Below are positions 58,822-64,000 of a stretch of DNA of 64,000 nucleotides, in pieces. Both the position numbers and the translations under genes were made by a program. A model generated the notes under the pieces. That model made no database searches, was not told where the DNA came from, and was given only the letters and a program-made list of their open reading frames with translations. Numbering within the stretch: position 1 is the stretch's first letter; every line of letters begins with the position of its first letter. Source of the DNA: JAFEBO01 sp044221315 (GTDB lineage Bacteria > Planctomycetota > Phycisphaerae > Phycisphaerales > UBA1924); the NCBI GenBank assembly GCA_044221315.1, contig JBGAPK010000001.1, positions 124,001 through 188,000 on the forward strand, written 5' to 3'.

Positions 58822-58839
58822 CCTCGCCGAGACCATCCC

Positions 58840-59457
58840 ATGAAAATTCTCATCCGCCCCGCACTCACCCTCTTCATCCTCTTCACGCTTCTCACGGGCA
58901 TCGCCTACCCGCTCGCGATCACCGGCATCGCCCAGCTCGTCTTCCCATCCCAAGCCAACGGCTCCGTCATCGCGAAGGCCGGCAAGCCCGTCGGCTCCTC
59001 CCTCATCGGTCAGGAATTCTCCGATCCCAAGTACTTCTGGGGCCGCCCCTCCGCGACCGGCCCCGTCCCCTACACGTCCTTCAACGCCGACAAACTCACC
59101 GGCTCCTCCGGCTCCAATCTCGCCCCGACGAATCCGACGCTCGTCGACAACGTAAAGGCCCGCATAGACGCCCTGAACGCCGCAGATCAAGCCGTCGGAT
59201 ATCAACGCCTTTCCCATCCGCCATCCGCCATCCCCATCGACCTCGTCACATCCTCTGCCAGCGGCCTGGACCCGCACATCACCCCGGCGGCCGCGGAATA
59301 CCAGGTACCCCGAATTGCCAAAGCCCGCCATCTCTCCGAATCCGCCGTCCGCGACCTCGTCCGCGCCCACACGACACAGCCTCAACTCGGCTTCCTCGGC
59401 GAACCCGTCGTCAACGTGCTCGAACTCAACCTCGCGCTCGACGCTCACGGTCGCTGA
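58840..59457 (+). CDS. kdpC: Potassium-transporting ATPase subunit C
   Basis: A 205-aa subunit with one N-terminal span (LTLFILFTLLTGIAYPLAI). Family signatures: GQEFSDPKYFWGRPSAT and SASGLDPHITPAAA, then LGFLGEPVVNVLELNLAL at the end. KdpC assists ATP binding by KdpB. Residues 126-133 are encoded by a 7-bp repeat and form an insertion before IPIDLVTSSASGLD. The start ATG 58840 follows the hairpin element. Confidence 0.95.
   Translation: MKILIRPALTLFILFTLLTGIAYPLAITGIAQLVFPSQANGSVIAKAGKPVGSSLIGQEFSDPKYFWGRPSATGPVPYTSFNADKLTGSSGSNLAPTNPTLVDNVKARIDALNAADQAVGYQRLSHPPSAIPIDLVTSSASGLDPHITPAAAEYQVPRIAKARHLSESAVRDLVRAHTTQPQLGFLGEPVVNVLELNLALDAHGR
59214..59238 (+). repeat. Tandem 7-bp units inside kdpC
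   Basis: Units CCATCCG, CCATCCG and CCATCCC followed by CATC form a perfect short array in the coding sequence. The encoded residues (HPPSAIP) lie in a surface loop region that varies between KdpC proteins. Confidence 0.75.
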
Positions 59458-59479
59458 CGCCGACCCCGAATAATCACGC

Positions 59480-62206
59480 ATGCCCGATGGCCGCCCCAGT
59501 CCCGCCGACCTGCTCCGGGCCGCCCAGCTCGAAGAAGCCCGCACAGGCCGCGGCCGGCTCAAAATCTTCTTCGGCGCGGCCCCCGGCGTTGGCAAAACCT
59601 ACGCCATGCTCGCCGCCTCTCACCGCCTGGCACGCGAGGGCGTCGATGTCGTCATTGGCTTGGTCGAGACCCATGGGCGGGCCGAGACAGAGCAGCAGCT
59701 CCTGGGCCTCGACATCCTTCCCCGCCGAGCGGTGGAATACAAAGGCGCCAAACTCAGCGAGTTCGACCTCGACGCCGCTCTGGCCCGCAAGCCCGAGATC
59801 CTGATCCTCGACGAACTCGCGCACACCAACGCCCCCGGCTCCCGCTTCGAGAAGCGCTGGCAGGATGTCGAGGAGCTCGTTAAGTCCGGAATCGGGGTCT
59901 ACACAACTCTCAACGTCCAGCACATCGAGAGTATCAACGACGTCGTCGGGCAGATCACCGGTGTCCAGGTCCGCGAAACCGTTCCCGATTCGGTCATCGA
60001 AGAGGCTGACGAGATCGAACTTGTCGACCTGCCTCCGGAAGTCCTCCTCGAGCGCCTGAAGGCCGGCAAGGTCTACGTCCCGGAGAACATCGCCAACGCG
60101 ATGGACTCCTTCTTCCGCAAGGGCAACCTCACCGCCCTCCGCGAACTCGCCCTCCGTCGCACCGCAGAGTGGGTCGACCACCAGATGCGCCAGTACCGCG
60201 AGGGAAACAGCATCCGCGCAATCTGGCCCGCCGCCGAGCGAATACTCGTCGCCGTCAGCCCCAGCCCGTCCTCCACCAAAATCGTCCGCGCCGCCAAGCG
60301 CATGGCCGCCGGCCTGCACGCCGACCTGATCGCGGCATATGTCGAGACGCCCCGGACCGCGCGCCTCTCCGATTCGGACCGCAACCGCATCATGGAGACG
60401 CTCCGCCTCGCCGAGAGCCTCGGCGCCAGCACCACCACGCTGAGCGCCGACAACGCCGCCGACGAACTCGTCTCCTTCGCCAGATCCCGCAACGTAAGCA
60501 AGATCGTCGTCGGCAAGACCTGGCGCCCCGCCTGGCGTGAGGCACTCTTCGGCTCCTTCGTCGGCAACCTCATCCGCTCCAGCGGCGACATAGACGTGTA
60601 CGTCATCCGAGGCGACGCCGACACCCGCGAGGAAGCAACCCCTACCGACCGCGCCTCCATCCGGCGTTCCCGCCCGCTCAATTACGCCGGTGCGCTCGCC
60701 CTCGTGCTCCTGGCCACGCTCACCGGTCGCCTTCTGCCCGCCAAGTTCGACCCCGCCAATCTCTCGATGATCTATCTCGCCGGCGTCGTCATCGCCGCCG
60801 TCTGGCTCGGCCGCGGCCCGGCCGTCCTTGCCGCCATCGTCGGCGTCGCCGCGTTCGACTTCTTCTTTGTCCCCCCCGCCCTCACTTTCGCCATCTCCGA
60901 CGCGCAATACCTCGTTACGTTCATCGTCATGCTGAGCGTCGGCCTGCTCATCGCCAACCTCACCACCCGCCTCCGCGATCTTGCCGAAGCCGCACGACTC
61001 CGCGAACGCCGCACGTCGCTCTCTTATGACATGGTCCGGGGGCTCGCGGCCGCGCAGAACCGCCAGCAAGTCTCCTCCGTCGCCGTACAGCACCTGCACG
61101 ACACCTTCGAGTCCGATGTCTCTCTCCTCACCCCCGAACACAAGAAGGCCGACGCACCCCTCGAAGTCATCGCCAGCGCCGGCTCGCCCGACTGGCTCGA
61201 TGAGCGTGAGCAGAGCGTTGCTCGCTGGAGCTTCGATCACGGCAAGTCCGCCGGAGTCGGCACCCGCGCGCTTCCCGCAGCCGCGGGCCGCTACCTTCCC
61301 CTCTCCGCCTCCCAGGGAAAGATCGGCGTCATCGCCCTCCGCCCGCGCGAGCAATCTGCTCTCCTCTCAACCCCGCAGTTGCTGCTCCTCGATACGTTCG
61401 CCAACCAGATCGCCCTCGCCCTCGAACGCGTCTCGCTCATCGAAAACCAGCAGGCCGCGAAGTTCGAGGCCGAGTCCGAACGCCTCCGAAGCGCTCTCCT
61501 CAGTTCCGTCTCGCACGACCTCCGCACGCCCCTGGCCACCATCGCCGGCGCCGCCAGCACCCTCCAGCAGGGCGCGATCGACGACGCCACCCGCGCCGAC
61601 CTCACCGACAGCATCGTCCGCGAGGCCGACCGTCTCAACGAACTGATCGCCAATCTCATGTTCGCCACGCGCCTCGAGGCGGGCGTCTCGCTCAACCGCG
61701 AGTGGACCTCCCTCGAAGAAGTCATCGGCGCAGGCCTCTCCCGCCACCGCGAGGCCCTCGCGAACCGCCTCTGCAAAGTCCAGCTTCCGCCCGATCTCCC
61801 GCTCGTCCGCGTCGATAGCGCGATGCTTCCTCAGGTGATCCACAACCTCATCGACAACGCCCTTCGCTACACGCCGCCTCGCACTCCGATCGAGATTTCC
61901 GCGTGGACCACCGACACGCAGGTCGTCGTCAAGGTCGCGGATCAGGGCCCCGGCATCGCCACCGCGGAACAGGGAAAAGTTTTCGAGCGCTTCTACCGCG
62001 GCCGCATCGGCGGCACGGCACCCCAGCACACCGGCACGCGCTCCGGCATTGGCCTGGGCCTCACCATCTGCGAAGGCATCATCAAAGCCCACGGCGGCAG
62101 GATCTGGGCCGAAGCCAACCAGCCCCACGGCGCCGCATTCCTCTTCACGCTCCCCATCGAACGCCCGCAGCCCGTCGTCCTTAAGGAAATGGGAGAAGTC
62201 GCGTGA
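59480..62206 (+). CDS. kdpD: Osmosensitive K+ sensor histidine kinase
   Basis: A 908-aa sensor. The N-terminal KdpD domain has a Walker-A-like GAAPGVGKT (32-40) and a following USP-like domain; four spans lie at about 400-500 (LALVLLATLTGRLLP). A GAF-like region follows, then the phospho-acceptor His in SVSHDLRTPL (about 678) and the ATPase domain (DQGPGI, GLGLTICEGIIKAHGG). It senses K+ limitation or turgor and phosphorylates KdpE. It starts 22 bases after kdpC and overlaps kdpE by four. Confidence 0.96.
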   Translation: MPDGRPSPADLLRAAQLEEARTGRGRLKIFFGAAPGVGKTYAMLAASHRLAREGVDVVIGLVETHGRAETEQQLLGLDILPRRAVEYKGAKLSEFDLDAALARKPEILILDELAHTNAPGSRFEKRWQDVEELVKSGIGVYTTLNVQHIESINDVVGQITGVQVRETVPDSVIEEADEIELVDLPPEVLLERLKAGKVYVPENIANAMDSFFRKGNLTALRELALRRTAEWVDHQMRQYREGNSIRAIWPAAERILVAVSPSPSSTKIVRAAKRMAAGLHADLIAAYVETPRTARLSDSDRNRIMETLRLAESLGASTTTLSADNAADELVSFARSRNVSKIVVGKTWRPAWREALFGSFVGNLIRSSGDIDVYVIRGDADTREEATPTDRASIRRSRPLNYAGALALVLLATLTGRLLPAKFDPANLSMIYLAGVVIAAVWLGRGPAVLAAIVGVAAFDFFFVPPALTFAISDAQYLVTFIVMLSVGLLIANLTTRLRDLAEAARLRERRTSLSYDMVRGLAAAQNRQQVSSVAVQHLHDTFESDVSLLTPEHKKADAPLEVIASAGSPDWLDEREQSVARWSFDHGKSAGVGTRALPAAAGRYLPLSASQGKIGVIALRPREQSALLSTPQLLLLDTFANQIALALERVSLIENQQAAKFEAESERLRSALLSSVSHDLRTPLATIAGAASTLQQGAIDDATRADLTDSIVREADRLNELIANLMFATRLEAGVSLNREWTSLEEVIGAGLSRHREALANRLCKVQLPPDLPLVRVDSAMLPQVIHNLIDNALRYTPPRTPIEISAWTTDTQVVVKVADQGPGIATAEQGKVFERFYRGRIGGTAPQHTGTRSGIGLGLTICEGIIKAHGGRIWAEANQPHGAAFLFTLPIERPQPVVLKEMGEVA

Positions 62207-62964
62207 GCAACGGCGCGGCACAATCTATTCCCCACACGCCTCCCTTCCACAGCCCTCTCATTCTCGTCATCGAAGACGAAGACCCTATCCGCCGCTTCCT
62301 CCGCGCCACGCTCGAAAGCAAAAACTATCGCGTCAAGGAAGCCTCCACTGCGAACGAAGGCCTCATCCAAGCCCGCACCCAGCGCCCCGATCTCATCCTG
62401 CTCGATCTTGGTCTCCCCGACGGCGACGGCCTCAGCGTCACGCGTTCCATCCGCGCCGACTCATCCGTCCCCATCGTCATCCTCTCTGCCCGCGGCCAAG
62501 AGCAGGACAAAGTCGCCGCCCTCGACGCCGGCGCCGACGACTATCTCACCAAGCCCTTCGGCGTCGCCGAACTCGCCGCCCGAATCCGCGTCGCCCTCCG
62601 CCACTCCACGACGCCCGCCGGCATCGCCGAGCCCATCTACGAATCCACCGCCGACGGACGCACGCTCCGCATCGACACGCAATCGCGAACTGTCCAGATC
62701 TCCGAATCCTCCGGCACCCACGACGTCCGCCTCACCGCGACCGAATTCAAGCTCCTCGCACTTCTCGTCAAGCACGCCGGAAAGGTCCTCACCCACCAGT
62801 TTCTCTTGAAAGAAGTCTGGGGACCCACCCACGCGACCGACGTTCAATACCTCCGCGTGTACGCCGGGCAACTCCGCCAAAAACTCGAACGCGATCCGGC
62901 ACAGCCACGGTTCCTTCTCACCGAGCCGGCCGTGGGCTACAGATTGAGTCCGCCCACCCAATAG
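62203..62964 (+). CDS. kdpE: OmpR-family response regulator of the kdp operon
   Basis: A 253-aa regulator. The receiver domain has the acidic pocket EDED (24-27), the phospho-acceptor Asp68 in LLDLGLPDGDG and Lys in YLTKPFG. The C-terminal winged helix (LTATEFKLLALLVKHAGKV; VWGPTH; YLRVYAGQLRQKLE) binds direct repeats. It starts with GTG overlapping the kdpD stop. The 11-bp spaced repeat at 54519 is its likely site. Confidence 0.95.
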   Translation: MSNGAAQSIPHTPPFHSPLILVIEDEDPIRRFLRATLESKNYRVKEASTANEGLIQARTQRPDLILLDLGLPDGDGLSVTRSIRADSSVPIVILSARGQEQDKVAALDAGADDYLTKPFGVAELAARIRVALRHSTTPAGIAEPIYESTADGRTLRIDTQSRTVQISESSGTHDVRLTATEFKLLALLVKHAGKVLTHQFLLKEVWGPTHATDVQYLRVYAGQLRQKLERDPAQPRFLLTEPAVGYRLSPPTQ

Positions 62965-63026
62965 AGCTTCTCACGCAAGCGAGAGTTCGTCCAGACTCTC
63001 ATTTCGCCCCAATCCCTACACTCCCG

Positions 63027-63114
63027 CATCGCTCGGGGCGCGCCGTCCATTCGGGGACGGTGCTGAGATGAACCCGTCGAACCTGATCCGGCTCGCACCG
63101 GCGGAGGGAAGCGC
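63027..63114 (+). promoter_or_regulatory. TPP riboswitch of thiC
   Basis: The thi-box consensus is complete: TCGGGG, then GCTGAGA, ACCC, GAACCTGATCCGG and GGAGGGA. Helix P1 can pair CGCT (63030-63033) with AGCG (63110-63113), and CAT ahead of it can pair with the ATG of thiC. The conserved GGAGGG (63103-63108) is also the Shine-Dalgarno, six bases from the start. Binding of thiamine pyrophosphate should block translation directly. Confidence 0.93.
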
Positions 63115-64000
63115 ATGATCGCCATTTCCAACTCGACCCCCATCGCACGCCTCGGCCTGCCCATGCACGGTGCGGCAAACCCCGGCATCACGCCCGGCGT
63201 CACCACCCCCGGCTCCTTCGCGCTCAAGCACGACGTCGGTGGCCCCCTCATGTTCGCCAGCCCCGACACCCCGGGCATGCCCGCCCCGAGCACCAAGACC
63301 GCCTGGGATTTCCTCCCCGAAGGCTGGAGCGTTGTCCAGCTTCCGCCCCTCGACACCTCGACACCTCGACACCTTGACACCTCTCCCAAGCCCTGCACCA
63401 ATTGCGTCGGCGACAAGAACGTCGTCGAGTTCTCCACCGCCAAGGGCGACCGCCTTCGCGTGATCTACCCCGGCAACTTCAAGCCCATCACCCAGCTCGA
63501 ATCCGCCCGCCTCGGCATCGTCACGTCTCAGATGAGGCGCGTCGCCGAGCGCGAGCCGCACTTCGACGCGCTTTTCCCGGGGCAGGGCGCAGTCGCCGTC
63601 CGCGACGAGATCGCCGCGGGTCGCCTGGTCATTCCCGCCAACATCAACCATCTCAAGCACAGGCTCGACCCGATGGCGATCGGTCGCGCCAGCAAGACCA
63701 AGGTCAACGCCAACATGGGCGCATCACCCGTCTCTTCCGGAACCGACGAAGAAGTCGAAAAGCTCAAGTGGGCCGAAAAGTGGGGCGCGGACACGGTGAT
63801 GGATCTGTCGACCGGGGGCGACCTCGATGCCTGCCGCGCTGCCATCATCGAGAACGCGACCGTCCCCATCGGCACCGTTCCGATCTACTCAATGATCATC
63901 GGCAAGAAAATCGAAGATCTCGATTGGCCGACCATCGAAGGCTCGCTCCATCATCAGGCAAAGCAGGGCGTCGATTACTTCACGATCCACGCCGGCGTCC
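63115..64000 (+). CDS. thiC: Phosphomethylpyrimidine synthase (HMP-P synthase), 5' part
   Basis: A partial gene of 295 codons running off the right edge; the C-terminal 4Fe-4S CxxCxxxxC motif is not included. It is a radical-SAM enzyme that turns aminoimidazole ribotide into the pyrimidine of thiamine. N-terminal domain segments such as VIYPGNFKPITQLESARLGIVTSQMRR (RLGIVTSQMRRVAEREP), VIPANINHLKH, KVNANMGASPVSS and ADTVMDLSTGGDLDACR are typical ThiC. A TPP riboswitch precedes it. Residues 79-90 are encoded by an 8-bp tandem array. Confidence 0.97.
   Translation, partial: MIAISNSTPIARLGLPMHGAANPGITPGVTTPGSFALKHDVGGPLMFASPDTPGMPAPSTKTAWDFLPEGWSVVQLPPLDTSTPRHLDTSPKPCTNCVGDKNVVEFSTAKGDRLRVIYPGNFKPITQLESARLGIVTSQMRRVAEREPHFDALFPGQGAVAVRDEIAAGRLVIPANINHLKHRLDPMAIGRASKTKVNANMGASPVSSGTDEEVEKLKWAEKWGADTVMDLSTGGDLDACRAAIIENATVPIGTVPIYSMIIGKKIEDLDWPTIEGSLHHQAKQGVDYFTIHAGV
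63349..63383 (+). repeat. Tandem 8-bp array inside thiC
   Basis: Three CTCGACAC units and one CTTGACAC unit, followed by CTC, all inside the thiC reading frame. The encoded LDTSTPRHLDTS sits in the N-terminal part, where ThiC proteins vary. Since 8 is not a multiple of 3, gain or loss of one unit would shift the frame. Confidence 0.85.

Noticed and set aside
59474..61354. A 626-codon minus frame opposite kdpD
   Set aside because: Gly/Asp/Glu-rich antisense frame without domains; kdpD is certain on the plus strand. The same holds for the long minus frames at 21288-23018 and 32323-33483.
63349..63383. Possible CRISPR-like array
   Set aside because: The units are 8 bp with no spacers, inside a coding gene; the other arrays (23329, 50114, 59214) are also direct tandem words with no spacers and no cas genes nearby.
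1..64000. Mobile elements, prophage or attachment site
   Set aside because: No transposase, integrase or phage gene, and no direct repeat flanking the tRNA-Gln gene; composition is even except for the small spacer near 38.2 kb.

Overview
The window is high-GC, densely coded bacterial chromosome, most likely from a Phycisphaerae-type planctomycete. Evidence: three neighbouring secreted proteins end in paired dockerin/EF-hand-like repeats of the kind common in Phycisphaerales; there is a large MoxR/DUF58/VWA gene cluster; there are many lipoproteins and an outer-membrane barrel (a diderm envelope). There is no rRNA, integrase, transposase or CRISPR array, and nothing looks like a recent island. 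Naming the lineage is an inference from gene content, not a search result.

Layout. 1-5.5 kb: a DUF885 peptidase with an apparent frameshift, tRNA-Gln(CTG), three small cysteine-rich exported proteins with a shared-direction terminator, and an MsbA-type ABC exporter. 5.6-14.3 kb: gamma-glutamyltransferase, a UbiA-type prenyltransferase, then a propeller-like protein, a GH57-like/CBM25 protein and an alpha/beta hydrolase that all carry the same C-terminal tail. 14.3-17.3 kb (minus): Xaa-Pro peptidase-accB-accC. 17.4-36.3 kb (plus): an orphan ABC permease and a long run of coupled genes (NHL lipoprotein, VWA protein, MoxR, DUF5076, DUF58, BatA/VWA, 825-aa membrane protein, ABC ATPase, ABC-2 permease, 961-aa exported protein) that looks like one envelope machine. 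36.3-50 kb: mixed small units: methyltransferase/polysaccharide deacetylase, VOC/DUF6265 with a divergent HxlR-type regulator, hydrolases, DUF4406, a zinc-ribbon membrane protein, AlkD-like and GNAT proteins, and an isoaspartyl peptidase. 50-53.4 kb: AhpD-like protein and TetR regulator with a clear operator, among three DinB-superfamily genes. 53.4-63 kb: a complete kdp potassium operon (36-aa microprotein, kdpF, A, B, C, D, E) beside an outer-membrane protein. 63-64 kb: a TPP riboswitch and the 5' part of thiC.

A recurring theme is short-word DNA: arrays of 7-9 bp units lie upstream of moxR and dinB and inside kdpC and thiC, and G/C-rich hairpin elements sit between operon genes. Regulatory sites readable from sequence include a TPP aptamer that contains the thiC Shine-Dalgarno, a TetR palindrome, an 11-bp-spaced direct repeat ahead of kdp, and compact promoters of two small regulators that suggest nearly leaderless mRNAs.
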